Assembly: GCF_001692445.1 (NCBI RefSeq)
Contig: NZ_MAQA01000010.1
Coordinates: 29,923-93,922 of the forward strand
DNA length: 64,000 bases
Direction of reading: 5' to 3'
Source of the DNA: Oerskovia enterophila
Lineage (GTDB): Bacteria > Actinomycetota > Actinomycetes > Actinomycetales > Cellulomonadaceae
Shown: piece by piece, positions 44,764 to 54,314 of the stretch
How the letters are laid out: each line of letters opens with the position of its first letter
How positions within the stretch are numbered: position 1 is the stretch's first letter
Position numbers and translations under genes: made by a program
Notes under the pieces: generated by a model
The model's database searches: none
Told to the model about the DNA's origin: nothing
The model's input: the letters and a program-made list of their open reading frames with translations, nothing else

Positions 44764-45711
44764 TCAGCGGCTTGACGCGCCACTCTGGCGGATCCACCCC
44801 CGGGCGCCGGGAAAGGTCACGGAACGCGAGGCGACCACGGCCGCCTCCTCGAGCGCGCGCGTCCACGGCCCCCCGAGGGCCACTCCGGCGGCGAACGCAC
44901 CGTGCAGCACGTCTCCCGCCCCCAGGGTGTCGACGACCTCGTGGACCACCGGGACGTGGACGGACGACCTGGCGCCCGTGTCGAGCAGCTCGAGCGGCCT
45001 CGCCCCGCGCGAGCGTGCGACGAACGACGGGCCGAGCTCTGCGACCGCGTCGAGCACCCGGCCCACGGGCACGCCCGGGACACGGAAGTCCTCCGAGAGC
45101 ACGACCGCGTCGCACAGCGGAAGGAGATCGTCCGTCCCGTCCTTCCACGACCCGCCGTCGAGGACGACGACGTACCCAGCGGCTCGCGCTCGTCGCGCCG
45201 CCGCCGAGGCGAGCGCCGGGTGGTGCCCGTCGAGGAGCAGGACGTCCCGCTCCCGGTCGCGGACCTCTCCCTCGTCACGGCCCTTCGGCCGGGGCCCGAA
45301 CACACGGTCGAGCAGCGACCCGTCCGGCAGGGCCGCCGGCCGGTTCACCGCGTTCGTGCTCACGACGGCCCGCTCTCCGGTCCCCGCGGTCACGAGCACC
45401 GTGGACACCGCCGGGCCGCTCGTCCCGTCCGGCGGGACGCCGCCCTCTGCACGGTCACCGCTGACCGGCTCGACCAGCTCGACCCCCGCAGCAGCGACCT
45501 CCGACCGCACGACGTCCGCGAGCACCCCGGAGCCCACCGCGGTCACCAGCCGGGCCGGGACGCCGAGCGCAGCGGCCGTCGCCGCCGCGTTGGCCGCCGG
45601 GCCGCCGAAGGTCGCGCTCTGAGAGAGCGCCACGACCTTCTCGTTCGGTCCCGGGAGCGCGTGGACCACCTGGGTCAGGTCGAGGGTCACGAGACCGCAG
45701 CAGATGAGCAC
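44764..45711 (-). CDS. PfkB family carbohydrate kinase
   Basis: A 315-aa ribokinase-type sugar kinase. The substrate-binding GGPAANAAATAAALG and the catalytic DTLGAGDVLHGAFAAG (anion-hole GAGD) are present, as is the central DAVVLSEDF segment. Substrate could be fructose, ribose or a related sugar. GTG 45711 is chosen because AAGGA lies 7 nt upstream; an ATG at 45729 would add six residues. It is upstream of the ROK repressor on the same strand but separated by its operator. Confidence 0.9.
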   Translation of the reverse strand: MLICCGLVTLDLTQVVHALPGPNEKVVALSQSATFGGPAANAAATAAALGVPARLVTAVGSGVLADVVRSEVAAAGVELVEPVSGDRAEGGVPPDGTSGPAVSTVLVTAGTGERAVVSTNAVNRPAALPDGSLLDRVFGPRPKGRDEGEVRDRERDVLLLDGHHPALASAAARRARAAGYVVVLDGGSWKDGTDDLLPLCDAVVLSEDFRVPGVPVGRVLDAVAELGPSFVARSRGARPLELLDTGARSSVHVPVVHEVVDTLGAGDVLHGAFAAGVALGGPWTRALEEAAVVASRSVTFPGARGWIRQSGASSR

Positions 45712-45786
45712 GCCCCCATCCTTCCCCATCTCTCCGGGAACAGGACGTCCAGGGAATAAGGCGCCGCTCCATGCGTTTGCATACAC

Positions 45787-46833
45787 ATGCGACTTGGCTT
45801 CTACACCTTCGGCGACAACGCCCCCGACCCGACCACCGGCGAGCAGATGCCGGTCTCCCAGCGCTTGCGCGACGTCTTCGAGCGGATCCGCGTCGCCGAC
45901 GAGGTCGGCCTCGACTACGCCGGAATCGGCGAGCACCACCGCTCCGACTACGCGATCTCGTCCCCTGCGACCATGATCTCCGCGGCTCTCGCACAGACCG
46001 AGCAGATCACGGTGGGGAGCGCCGTGACGGTCCTCTCGACCGAGGACCCCGTGCGCGTCTACCAGCAGTTCGCGACCATGGACCAGTTCTCGGGCGGCCG
46101 CGTCGAGCTCCTCGCAGGGCGCGGCTCGTTCATCGAGTCCTATCCCCTCTACGGCGCGGACCTCGACGACTACGACGCGCTCTACGACGAGAAGATCGTC
46201 CTCCTTCGCCTGATCGACGAAGGCAACCCCGTCACGTGGTCGGGCCGATTCCGGCCCGCGCTCGACGAGGCCGTGATCCTCCCCCGGCCGTTCGACAAGC
46301 CCGGTCGCGGCGAGCACCTCGACATCGCGATCGCCACGGGCGGCAACCCGCAGTCCTCCGTGCGCGCGGGCGTGCTCGGCCTCCCGATCAACTACGCGAT
46401 CATCGGCGGCAAGCCCGCCCAGTTCGCGCCCCTCGTGGACCTCTACCGGCGGGCCGCCGCGCAGTCGGGCCACGACGCCGCCTCGCTCGAGGTCTCGGTG
46501 TCGACCATGGGCTTCCTCGCCGACGACGGCAAGCAGGCCAGGGACTTCTTCTACCCGTACTACCTGCAGAACATGAAGAAGATCTCGGCCGAGCGCGGCT
46601 TCCCGATGCCCAACCGGATCTCCTACGACGCCACCGCAGCACGCGGAGGCGCCTACTTCATCGGGTCGCCCGAGGAGATCGCCGACCGCATCGTCGAGCT
46701 GCACGGTGCCCTCGGGCACGACCGTCAGATCTTCCAGATGGACCTCTCCGGAGTTCCGCAGAAGGAGTCGCTGCGGGCGATCGAGCTCCTCGGGACCGAG
46801 GTCGCCCCTCGCGTGCGGGCCGCGCTCGGCTAG
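45787..46833 (+). CDS. LLM-class flavin-dependent oxidoreductase
   Basis: A 348-aa luciferase-like protein. MRLGFYTFGDNAPD, the flavin-contact GIGEHHRSDYAISSP and LAGRGSFIESYPLYG are typical of the actinobacterial CE1758-like F420/FMN group. Substrate unknown. It has little similarity to the LLM gene at 13770-14876 beyond the fold. No Shine-Dalgarno precedes ATG 45787, and the starts of the PfkB gene and this gene are only 75 bp apart on opposite strands. Confidence 0.9.
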   Translation: MRLGFYTFGDNAPDPTTGEQMPVSQRLRDVFERIRVADEVGLDYAGIGEHHRSDYAISSPATMISAALAQTEQITVGSAVTVLSTEDPVRVYQQFATMDQFSGGRVELLAGRGSFIESYPLYGADLDDYDALYDEKIVLLRLIDEGNPVTWSGRFRPALDEAVILPRPFDKPGRGEHLDIAIATGGNPQSSVRAGVLGLPINYAIIGGKPAQFAPLVDLYRRAAAQSGHDAASLEVSVSTMGFLADDGKQARDFFYPYYLQNMKKISAERGFPMPNRISYDATAARGGAYFIGSPEEIADRIVELHGALGHDRQIFQMDLSGVPQKESLRAIELLGTEVAPRVRAALG

Positions 46834-46909
46834 GTCGACCGGCCCGCTCCACGCAGCCGCACCTGGCTCGACCGCCGGCAGCGGCCGCCCGACGCCGGAA
46901 CCTCTCGGA

Positions 46910-46923
46910 TGGGAGCGTTCCCG
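46910..46923 (+). promoter_or_regulatory. CebR/CelR-like palindrome
   Basis: TGGGAGCGTTCCCG differs at two of 14 positions from the known actinobacterial CebR/CelR operator TGGGAGCGCTCCCA, which controls cellulose and cellobiose genes. It lies 148 bp upstream of the DUF4349 -10 element. Two GC hairpins follow (about 46926-46960). Significance is uncertain. Confidence 0.35.
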
Positions 46924-47058
46924 CAGGTCCGGGGCGTCCCCGGACGTGCCGGACCCGGCACGGGTCGACGTGCGAGGCCCGGTGACGGTGCGGTGACGGC
47001 CAGTTCACAACACGGTCACGATCTGCCCGAACCCCCACCCTCCGGGCGAACCCGCGCC

Positions 47059-47064
47059 TAGTGT
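47059..47064 (+). promoter_or_regulatory. Probable leaderless -10 element of the DUF4349 gene
   Basis: TAGTGT ends 6 nt before ATG 47071; no Shine-Dalgarno is present. Confidence 0.55.
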
Positions 47065-47070
47065 CGTCGC

Positions 47071-48042
47071 ATGCGCACCTCCACTCGCACGTCGGGCGTC
47101 CTCGGGACCGCTCTCCTGGCCGTCCTGCTGCTCACCGGTTGCACCGGATCAGGGAGCGACGAGTCCTTCTCGGGCTCCGCGGGCGCCGACAGCGCGGCCG
47201 ACGTCGCAGCGGAGGCGCCCGCCGAGGCAGCCGGGATCCGGCTCGACGGCGCTGTCGAAGGGGATCTTCGCGAGGTCATCACGACCGGCAGCCTGACCGT
47301 GGTCACCGACGAGCCACGCGCGGCCGTGCAGGCGATCGCCGAGCTCGTCGAGTCGTCAGGCGGCCGGGTCGAGAGCCGGTCCGAGCACTCGGCGCAGGAC
47401 GGCTCCGACGCCTCCGGACAGATCACGGTCCGCGTGCCCGCGGCCCAGGTCACGGCCACCGTCGACGCGCTCGACGGCGTGGGTGAGGTGCAGGACGTCT
47501 CCCTCGACGCCGAGGACGTCACGGCGACAGCCATCGACCTCGACGCGCGGGTCCAGGCCCTCGGGACGTCCGTCGCGCGTCTCGAGACCCTCATGGGGCA
47601 GGCGGCGACCACGGCCGACCTCCTGGCCGCGGAGAAGGAGCTCACCGCGCGCCAGGCCGAGCTCGAGAGCCTCCAGTCGCAGCGCGCCTCGCTCACCGAC
47701 AGGGTGGACATGTCGACCCTCCACGTACAGGTCGTCGCCGAGGCCCCCGCCGCGACGATCCGGCCCGCCGGGTTCCTGGGAGGTCTGGACCGCGGCTGGA
47801 GCGCACTCCTGAAGACGATCGACGGGCTCGTGGTCGTCCTCGGGGTACTGCTCCCCTGGATCGCCGTCGCGGCCCTCGTCGCGCTCGTGGTGAGGATCGT
47901 CGTCCGTCGCACGCGACGTCGTCGGGCAGGGGGGAGCCCCACCGACACCGGACGCGCGCCCCTCTCCGGCCCTGACGCCGGGCCCGGCGACTCGCCCCAC
48001 GAGAGCAAGCCGCTCGTCGAGGCCGGTGACCGCCGTGGATGA
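47071..48042 (+). CDS. DUF4349 domain lipoprotein
   Basis: A 323-aa envelope protein. A signal peptide ends in LLTGC (Cys24). The DUF4349 domain includes REVITTGSLTVVTDEPRAAVQAIAELVESSGGRVESRSE and a long coiled coil (about 150-205, TADLLAAEKELTARQAELESLQSQRASLTDRV in two blocks). One transmembrane helix (about 250-275) and a basic cytoplasmic tail follow. Function unknown; the topology suggests an envelope stress sensor or scaffold, but this is not shown. Confidence 0.9.
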   Translation: MRTSTRTSGVLGTALLAVLLLTGCTGSGSDESFSGSAGADSAADVAAEAPAEAAGIRLDGAVEGDLREVITTGSLTVVTDEPRAAVQAIAELVESSGGRVESRSEHSAQDGSDASGQITVRVPAAQVTATVDALDGVGEVQDVSLDAEDVTATAIDLDARVQALGTSVARLETLMGQAATTADLLAAEKELTARQAELESLQSQRASLTDRVDMSTLHVQVVAEAPAATIRPAGFLGGLDRGWSALLKTIDGLVVVLGVLLPWIAVAALVALVVRIVVRRTRRRRAGGSPTDTGRAPLSGPDAGPGDSPHESKPLVEAGDRRG

Positions 48043-48412
48043 CGCGTCGAGGCCCGGACAGGGACCCGTCCGGCTCGAGACGTACCGGCGCCGGATCGGG
48101 CGCCTGCACGACGCCGACGGCCCGGTCGGGCACCTCGTCACCCGGGTCTGCACGCACTGGGAGACCGTGGGGCCCCACTCGTTCCCGACGTACGTCAATC
48201 CCGAGGAACGCCTCCAGTGGAGGGTCCACTTCGACGACCCGGCGCGCCCGGACACCTTCAGCGACGACCAGGACCGGTGCGTGGACCTCCTGCGGGGGCA
48301 CGAGACCGACGCCTGGGAGGCCGGACTCCTCGAGCTCGACGAGCAGACGCTGCGCATCGAGTGGCTCGACGGCTCCGACGCCGACGCCGCCTGGTCGGCC
48401 AACGGCTGGTAG
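48026..48412 (+). CDS. Hypothetical protein, 128 aa
   Basis: A cytosolic, acidic protein I do not recognise. No signal peptide or membrane helix is present. It contains TRVCTHWETVGPHSFPTYVNPEERLQW and ends in a Trp-rich DAAWSANGW. The GTG at 48026 overlaps the DUF4349 gene by 17 bp; a second GTG at 48035 is possible. A terminator follows 20 nt after the stop, which supports it being an expressed gene. Confidence 0.65.
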   Translation: MTAVDDASRPGQGPVRLETYRRRIGRLHDADGPVGHLVTRVCTHWETVGPHSFPTYVNPEERLQWRVHFDDPARPDTFSDDQDRCVDLLRGHETDAWEAGLLELDEQTLRIEWLDGSDADAAWSANGW

Positions 48413-48432
48413 GGCAAGCACCACGGACACGA

Positions 48433-48463
48433 CGAAGGGGCCGCCCGACGGGCGGCCCCTTCG
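48433..48463. terminator. Bidirectional terminator between the hypothetical gene and ssrA
   Basis: A 14-bp perfect stem CGAAGGGGCCGCCC (48433-48446) with 48450-48463 and a 3-nt loop lies 38 nt after the tmRNA 3' end on the minus strand and 20 nt after the plus-strand stop. Confidence 0.8.
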
Positions 48464-48501
48464 CAGTGACAACTGGGGTGATGCGCCGCCCGAGGGCGAC
48501 G

Positions 48502-48870
48502 TGGTGGAGGTGCGGGGAATCGAACCCCGGTCCGGTGACGCAAATCCAGGTCTTCTCCGGGCGCAGTCTGCTGTTGATTTTCTCGGCCCCAGCACTCACA
48601 CAGACAAGGTGCTGACGGGCTCAGTCATCTAAGAGTCCCTACGCCGCCAATGACGAGCGTCGTAAGCAGTGGCTCTCTAGCTGACGCCAGGAACCGGGGC
48701 GAGAGCAACCCCGGGCTGACGGACTTCGAAGACTCGCTCAGGCGGCGAGTGCGAAGTCGGTGCGCTTGGAATCGGCACCTATTGGTTTGCAGACGTCGTT
48801 TACGAGATAAGTCTGCATCCTCGGCCCGCTTCTCCTCGAAGCACGACCACCGTCGAAACCGATCACCCCC
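48502..48870 (-). ncRNA. ssrA: Transfer-messenger RNA
   Basis: A 369-nt tmRNA for ribosome rescue. The 5' end GGGGGTGATCGGTTTCGAC and the 3' end GGTTCGATTCCCCGCACC...CACCA (T arm and acceptor) are typical; the acceptor stem is GGGGGTG/CACCTCC with one G-U, and CCA is encoded. The tag frame at 48741-48776 encodes ADSKRTDFALAA followed by TGA, the actinobacterial consensus ending with an Asp instead of Asn at position two. Its partner smpB lies 2.6 kb away. Confidence 0.97.
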
Positions 48871-48953
48871 TGTGCAGTTGTCAATCACCGACCGGCTCCG
48901 TCCCGTCCGTCCGCCGAGGCGTCCGTCCGGTGCGTCACCGAGTCAGTGGTACC

Positions 48954-48959
48954 AGCCTA
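48954..48959 (-). promoter_or_regulatory. Candidate -10 element of ssrA
   Basis: TAGGCT on the minus strand would give a precursor with a leader of about 75 nt before the mature tmRNA 5' end at 48870. It lies between the DoxX-like gene stop and ssrA. No good -35 is seen. Confidence 0.4.
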
Positions 48960-48997
48960 CGGGATCAACACCACCGCGGGCGAACCTATTTCCGTGG

Positions 48998-49411
48998 CTA
49001 CTTCTTGCGGCTCAGCGCGTCGACCAGCAGACCACCCGCGATGCCCAGCAGGAACACGTCCTTCGCGAGCCCGATCCCCTGCGGCGTGGGGCGGATCCCG
49101 TCCGACTCGGTCATCCCCGGCGTCTTGAGGTACATCGCGACCAGACCTGCGGAGAAGGCCCCGAGGCCGAGCGCGACCACGCCGGTCGGGACGAAGGGCA
49201 CGAGCAGCGCGGTACCCAGCGAGATCTCGGTCGTGGACAGCGTCCGGGTGAACTGCACGGGGTCCTGGTCCTCGAGGAACGGGAACGTCCCCGCGGCCAT
49301 GCCGTGGATCCCCTGTGCGGTCGCCTCGTCGGCGTTCCTCTTGTTGAGCCCGGAGTTGAGGATGAACGCACCCGCGGCGACGCGCGGGATGTACTGACGG
49401 AGCTTGACCAT
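48998..49411 (-). CDS. DoxX-like integral membrane protein
   Basis: A 137-aa protein with four predicted helices. The segment YIPRVAAGAFILNSGLNKRNADEATAQGIHGMA resembles the DoxX/SURF4 fold start. Helices LGTALLVPFVPTGVVALGLGAFSAGLVAMYL and the C-terminal LAKDVFLLGIAGGLLVDAL complete it. A redox or terminal-oxidase role is known for a few members only. ATG 49411 is preceded by GAGGAGG. Confidence 0.85.
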   Translation of the reverse strand: MVKLRQYIPRVAAGAFILNSGLNKRNADEATAQGIHGMAAGTFPFLEDQDPVQFTRTLSTTEISLGTALLVPFVPTGVVALGLGAFSAGLVAMYLKTPGMTESDGIRPTPQGIGLAKDVFLLGIAGGLLVDALSRKK

Positions 49412-49554
49412 GGGGCCTCCTCGGCAGGGTGACGTCGACTACCCTGCGACGCTACGTCGTCGGGCAGGAGGATGCATCCCCACGCGGCGTGTCCCCCGAC
49501 ACGTCCTCACCCGCGTGTCGACCGGGCCTCACGCCCCGCCCTGGGACGCGGTCG

Positions 49555-51483
49555 TCACCAGCCGCCCACGCCTCCGCCCCCACCACCGCCGCCACCCGAG
49601 AACCCGCCACCGCTCGAGAAGCCGGAGTCACCCGAGGAGCTGGGCGTCGCGGCCGAGATCGACGTCGTGGCCGCGTCCGAGAAGGCGGTCAGCGACGACC
49701 CGAACGACGAGTACCCGACCCAGAACATCCCCGGCCCGTAGCCGGGGCCGACGTACCAGGTGGGTTCGGCCACGGACTGCCCCTGCGCCGCGAGCCGCGC
49801 GAAGATCCCGGCCCACCGGTCTGCGACACCGAACACGATCGCGTACGGCAGGTAGCGCGAGAACACGTCCTCGCCCTCCTCGAAGCGGAGCTGCCCGGCC
49901 TCCGCGGTCTCCAGGTAGCGCCGGAAGCCGAGCGTCTGCGTGAGCACCGCGGTCCCCTCGGCCGTCCGGGCGGGCGCCTTCTCGCACAGGACGAGCGCCA
50001 GCACACCGAGCACCGCCACGGGGGCCGCGACGAGGGCCCACGTCGAGCCGAAGACCGCCCCGAGCACCAGTGCGAGGACGACTCCTCCCACGAGCAGCAC
50101 CACGCCCGCGAGGAGCCAGTGGTTGCGCACGGACCTCGGGTTGGCGCGGAACCAGCCCCGTCGCGTGACCTCGGCGTAGAGCTCGGACTGCACGAGGGCC
50201 ATCGAGGCAGCGAACGTCGTGCGGAGGTCCGAGAGCGTCACGCTCTCCCGCCCCGCGAAGATCTTGTCCAGGAGCGTGCGCTCGAAGCCGAGCAGCTCCT
50301 CGTCCGGGCCGACGAGCCGGTCCAGACGCCAGTCGCCGCCCTTGCCACGCTTGCTCGGTGCCTCGACCTCGACGATCTGCAGGTGCCCGCGGACCGCGAG
50401 GTCGACGATCGTCGCGGTCACGTCGTGGGGGTCGGCCCGTTCGTCGACGAGCGTCCCGATCTCACCGGGCCGGCTCGCGGGCGGCGGCGTGAACTGGACG
50501 GCGACGGGAAGCCGACGGTCGCGTGGGCCCACGCGAGCGTCGTCGCCCGCACCGGGAACCGTGCCCGGGACCAGCCCCAGGTACTGCTCGTCCCGTCCGC
50601 GCTGCCGGACGCGGTGCACCATGAACCACGCGCCACCGCCGAGGATCAGCGCGGTCAGCCCACCCGACACCGGGGTCACCTCGAACGGACGCTCGCCCGT
50701 GGCCTGGGCGCGGTCGACCACGACGGGCTCGGCGCCCTCGAAGGTTCCCGCCGGGTACTCGGCAAGGACCGTGAAGAAGGTCCCGGCCGGCACTCCGGCC
50801 TGGGTGAAGGTCGCGACGGTCCCGGCTGCGGAGTGCGCGGTGCACGGGTCGCTCGACCCTCCGGGCCCGGCGAAGCAGCTCGTGCGCGACACGTCCCCGG
50901 GGCCGTCGAGGGTCACGCTCGCGTTCTCGATGTCGATCTCGGACGTGTCCGGCAGGACGTTCCAGTAGATCTCGTCCTGGCCCTCCGCGCCGACGCCAGG
51001 GTTCACGAGACCGCGCAGCGTGTAGGTGATCGTGTACTGCTCGAGCCCGTCGAACGTACGGTCGGCGGACCCGACCCGCACCAGAAGGACTCCCCCGCCC
51101 TGGTCCTCGACCTCGACGTCGGCCGCCGCCCCCGAGTCGCTCGACGCCCGGACGTCCGACACCTCGTAGCGGCGAAGGTGGTCCGGGTCGCCGTCGATCT
51201 CGAAAAGCGTGGGGATCACGAGCGTGGGCCCGTGCCCCTCGTCCCCCCGGAAGTCGTAGTCCATGTCGATCGACACACCCATGGTGCCGTCCCGCTCGAC
51301 CTCGGCCGCGACGTCGTACCGGGTCACTGCGCGGTCCGAGACGTCTGCGGCGGCGACGGGGGCGAGGACCAGGCCGCACAGTGCGGCCACGATGACCGCG
51401 AGGGCCAGGAGCCGTGCGCGTGCGGCAGCGCTCGCCGGCATCCCCGGCCCGACGGCGGCGCGCGCCGCGCGCACCCGGGTCAC
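49555..51483 (-). CDS. DUF2207 family membrane protein
   Basis: A 642-aa protein. A signal peptide (to about 46) is followed by an extracytoplasmic DUF2207 domain (about 47-265), with [23 protein letters not shown]. One helix follows (about 275-290), then a cytoplasmic part with [12 protein letters not shown], two helices near 445-490, and a Gly-rich tail [19 protein letters not shown] typical of the family. Function unknown. GTG 51483 overlaps the smpB stop as GTGA. Confidence 0.9.
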   Translation of the reverse strand: MTRVRAARAAVGPGMPASAAARARLLALAVIVAALCGLVLAPVAAADVSDRAVTRYDVAAEVERDGTMGVSIDMDYDFRGDEGHGPTLVIPTLFEIDGDPDHLRRYEVSDVRASSDSGAAADVEVEDQGGGVLLVRVGSADRTFDGLEQYTITYTLRGLVNPGVGAEGQDEIYWNVLPDTSEIDIENASVTLDGPGDVSRTSCFAGPGGSSDPCTAHSAAGTVATFTQAGVPAGTFFTVLAEYPAGTFEGAEPVVVDRAQATGERPFEVTPVSGGLTALILGGGAWFMVHRVRQRGRDEQYLGLVPGTVPGAGDDARVGPRDRRLPVAVQFTPPPASRPGEIGTLVDERADPHDVTATIVDLAVRGHLQIVEVEAPSKRGKGGDWRLDRLVGPDEELLGFERTLLDKIFAGRESVTLSDLRTTFAASMALVQSELYAEVTRRGWFRANPRSVRNHWLLAGVVLLVGGVVLALVLGAVFGSTWALVAAPVAVLGVLALVLCEKAPARTAEGTAVLTQTLGFRRYLETAEAGQLRFEEGEDVFSRYLPYAIVFGVADRWAGIFARLAAQGQSVAEPTWYVGPGYGPGMFWVGYSSFGSSLTAFSDAATTSISAATPSSSGDSGFSSGGGFSGGGGGGGGGVGGW

Positions 51484-51950
51484 CGGTTCTGCCGGTGGCG
51501 CATGGCGCGCTGTGCCTCACGGTTGTCCTGCTGCTCTCGCAGCGCCTGACGCTTGTCGTACTCCCGCTTGCCCTGCGCGAGGGCGATCTCGACCTTGGCC
51601 CGGCCGTCGAGGAAGTAGAGGGCGAGGGGGACGATCGTGTATCCCTTCTCGCGCAGCTTGGCCTCGAGACGCAGGATCTCGTCCTTGTGCAGCAGGAGCT
51701 TGCGCTTGCGCCGCGGGGCGTGGTTGTTCCACGTGCCCTGCGAGTACTCCTGGATGTGGACGTTCTCGAGCCACGCCTCACCGCCGTCGACCGCGACGTA
51801 GCCGTCGAGCAGCGACGCCCGGCCCTGCCGCAGCGCCTTGACCTCGGTGCCGCTCAGCACCAGTCCCGCCTCGAGCACGTCCAGGATGAGGTAGTCATGG
51901 CGGGCCTTGCGGTTGCTGGCGATGATCTTGCGGCCAGTCTCCTTCGCCAT
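51480..51950 (-). CDS. smpB: SsrA-binding protein
   Basis: A 156-aa protein that brings tmRNA to stalled ribosomes. Core motifs are [31 protein letters not shown] (two blocks), [10 protein letters not shown] and the C-terminal basic tail [13 protein letters not shown], which occupies the empty mRNA channel. ATG 51950 is the natural start. Confidence 0.97.
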   Translation of the reverse strand: MAKETGRKIIASNRKARHDYLILDVLEAGLVLSGTEVKALRQGRASLLDGYVAVDGGEAWLENVHIQEYSQGTWNNHAPRRKRKLLLHKDEILRLEAKLREKGYTIVPLALYFLDGRAKVEIALAQGKREYDKRQALREQQDNREAQRAMRHRQNR

Positions 51951-52068
51951 GGGTACGTCGTCCGATCTGCTCGTGCTCTGGGTAGGGGCCCAGGAAGGAC
52001 CCGCCCGCGCCGTGCGGCGCGACGTCCCAGGCTACGCGAAACCTGCCCCCGACCTGAAGGTGAATACC

Positions 52069-53397
52069 TCAGAGCATGGTCTGCGGGTCCACCGTGCTGC
52101 CGTTGACGTACACCTCGAAGTGCAGGTGGCAGACCTGGCTCGTCCCCGTCGTGCCGGAGTACCCGATGAGGGTCCCTTGCGCGACGCTCTGTCCGGGCGA
52201 GACCGCGAAGCGGGACAGGTGGTTGTAGCTCGTCATGAGGTTGGCCCCACCAACCGTGCCGTGGTTGATCATGACCTGGTTGCCGAGCCCCCCGTAGTTG
52301 CGGGCGAACAGGACCGTTCCCCCTGCGGCCGCGTAGATCGGGGTACCGCAGTAGGCGCGCAGGTCCGTCCCGGCGTGCAGGCGGTAGACCCCGGGAAGGA
52401 AGGGGTGGTGCCGCATCCCGTACTTGGACGTGACGTGCGGGACCGCGGTCGGGTAGGCGAGGAACTTGCCGGTCGACGCGCCGCCGCCGCCACCGCCACC
52501 GCCACCGCCGGTCGCGGGCGGGGGCTGCTTGGCCGCCTCCTCGGCGGCCTTGCGGTCGCGCTCGGTCTGCGCGGCGATGATGCCCTTGAGCTCGGTCGTG
52601 AGATCGGCCTGCGCCTTCTCGTTGGCCGCGATCTGCGCGAGAGCCGCCTCCTTGCGCGACTCGATCGTGGCCTGCTTGGCCTGCTGCTCGACGATCAGGC
52701 CCTCGATCTCGGCCTTCCGGTCGGCTGCGGCCTTGCGGGCAGCGTCGGCCGCGACGACGTTCTGGTCGGCCTGCACCTTGAGGTCGGCGATGGTCTCGCG
52801 GATCGCCGTCAGGCGGGCCTCGCGGTTGCGCGCGATCGACTCGGCCTCCTGGAGGTCCGTCAGGGTGCGGGCCTGCGTCCTTGCGGCGGTCGACGACATC
52901 GCGTACTGCTCGATGAAGTCGTCGGTGCTCTGCGCCCCCGTGACGATCCCCAGCCCGCTCACCTCGCCCTGCCCCCGGTACGCCTGCCGGGCCATCTCGG
53001 CGATGCTCGACTTCGCGGTGCTCACCTTGCCCGCGGACTCCTGGATCTCCTCGCTGATGGACGCTTCCTCGACCTGCGCGTCCTGGAGCCTGACCGCGAG
53101 CTGCGCGGCCTCGCGCTGCGTGCGCTCGAGCTCGGCCTCGGCCTGGTCGAGCTCGGCCTGCGCCACGGGAAGGCGCGCCTCGATGGTCTGCAGGTCGAGG
53201 ATCGCCTGCGCGAGCTCGGCGTCGGTGCCCTCGAGCTGCGACTCGAGGCCCTCGCGGTCCTGCTGCGCCTGGGACTGACGACGCTCGGCCGCTGCCCGTT
53301 GGTCGTCCAGGTCGTCGGCGGTCGCGACGACCGCCGTCCCGAGGAGAAGGATCAGAGCGGTTCCCGCGGCAGCGAGACGTCGGGTCAGCTGGGACAT
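52069..53397 (-). CDS. EnvC/NlpD-like M23 peptidase with N-terminal coiled coil
   Basis: A 442-aa secreted protein. A signal peptide ends near 27. A long coiled coil (about 30-275) with heptad-rich Gln/Ala/Glu sequence follows, then a Pro/Gly linker. The C-terminal M23 (LytM) domain retains the zinc ligands: His341 and Asp345 in LHAGTDLR, and His424/His426 in CHLHFE, so it could be an active endopeptidase unlike degenerate EnvC. ATG 53397 is 1 nt from the ftsX stop. Coiled coil plus position indicate activation by FtsEX (as for EnvC, PcsB or RipC). Confidence 0.93.
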   Translation of the reverse strand: MSQLTRRLAAAGTALILLLGTAVVATADDLDDQRAAAERRQSQAQQDREGLESQLEGTDAELAQAILDLQTIEARLPVAQAELDQAEAELERTQREAAQLAVRLQDAQVEEASISEEIQESAGKVSTAKSSIAEMARQAYRGQGEVSGLGIVTGAQSTDDFIEQYAMSSTAARTQARTLTDLQEAESIARNREARLTAIRETIADLKVQADQNVVAADAARKAAADRKAEIEGLIVEQQAKQATIESRKEAALAQIAANEKAQADLTTELKGIIAAQTERDRKAAEEAAKQPPPATGGGGGGGGGGASTGKFLAYPTAVPHVTSKYGMRHHPFLPGVYRLHAGTDLRAYCGTPIYAAAGGTVLFARNYGGLGNQVMINHGTVGGANLMTSYNHLSRFAVSPGQSVAQGTLIGYSGTTGTSQVCHLHFEVYVNGSTVDPQTML

Positions 53398-53398
53398 G

Positions 53399-54310
53399 TC
53401 ACACCCTCGTGTAGCGGCTGAGCGTGACGACCGAGGAGATGGCCGCCAGGACGAATGCGATCAGGATCAAGAGCGGCGCGATGCGGAGCACGTCCGTCTC
53501 GGAGATGTATGCGATCCAGCTGACGGAGCTCTGCAACCAGTCGGTGACCAGGTACTTGACCCCCAGCCAGAGGCCACCGACGGCGAGGAGCGCACCCGTG
53601 ACCGCGGCGATGGCCCCCTCCAGGATGAACGGCAGCTGGATGAAGAGCTTGGAGGCCCCGACGAGCTTCATGATCTCGGTCTCGCGCTGCCGGCTCATGG
53701 CCGACAACCGGATCGTCGTCGTGATGAGGAGCACCGCGGCGAGCATCATCACGACCGCCAGCCCGCCCGACATGAGCGAGGCACGGTTGAGCGCGAGGAA
53801 GAGCGAGTCGAAGATGCGTCGCTGGTCCTCGACGTCCTCGACCCCCGGCCGCCCCGTGACGACGTCGTTGACGACCTCGTAGTTCTCGGGGTTGGTGAGC
53901 TTGAGCCGGAACGAGGCCTGCATGTCGTCCACCGTGAGCTGGGTGCCGTTGAACCCGTCGGGGAACCGCTCCTGGAAGGCGGCGAACGCCTCCTCCTTGG
54001 TCTCGAAGAACACCGTCTCGACCTCGTCGCCGAGCTCGCCCGCGAACACTCCCTCGAGCGCCTCGATCTGCTCGGGCGACGCCTCGCCCCCGGCGCAGGT
54101 CGGGTTGGGCGAGTCGATCGGGCACAGGAAGACCGAGACCTCGACCCGGTCGTACCAGTCGTCCTTGAGCTTGTCGATCTGGATCTGGAGCAGCGCCGAG
54201 GCGCCCACGAAGGTCAAGGACACGAAGGTCACGAGGACGACCGAGATCGTCATCGCCAGGTTGCGACGCAGACCGGACCCGATCTCGGCGAGGATGAACT
54301 GAGCGCGCAC
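53399..54310 (-). CDS. ftsX: Cell division protein FtsX
   Basis: A 303-aa ABC-type membrane protein with four helices. The N-terminus MRAQFILAEIGSGLRRNLAMTISV and the first helix are followed by a large extracytoplasmic loop (about 45-165) that would contact the M23 partner; the loop carries two cysteines (FLCPIDSPNPTCAGG). EIMKLVGASKLFIQLPFI is the ATPase-contact region. GTG 54310 is used, 4 bp after the ftsE stop. Confidence 0.96.
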   Translation of the reverse strand: MRAQFILAEIGSGLRRNLAMTISVVLVTFVSLTFVGASALLQIQIDKLKDDWYDRVEVSVFLCPIDSPNPTCAGGEASPEQIEALEGVFAGELGDEVETVFFETKEEAFAAFQERFPDGFNGTQLTVDDMQASFRLKLTNPENYEVVNDVVTGRPGVEDVEDQRRIFDSLFLALNRASLMSGGLAVVMMLAAVLLITTTIRLSAMSRQRETEIMKLVGASKLFIQLPFILEGAIAAVTGALLAVGGLWLGVKYLVTDWLQSSVSWIAYISETDVLRIAPLLILIAFVLAAISSVVTLSRYTRV

Positions 54311-54314
54311 CGGG

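Noticed and set aside
44764..46719. A 651-codon extension of the PfkB frame
   Set aside because: PfkB similarity begins at 45711 behind a Shine-Dalgarno; the extension is antisense to the LLM gene.
48502..48870. ssrA as an integration site
   Set aside because: Both flanks carry ordinary chromosomal genes, and no repeat of the ssrA 3' end is present.
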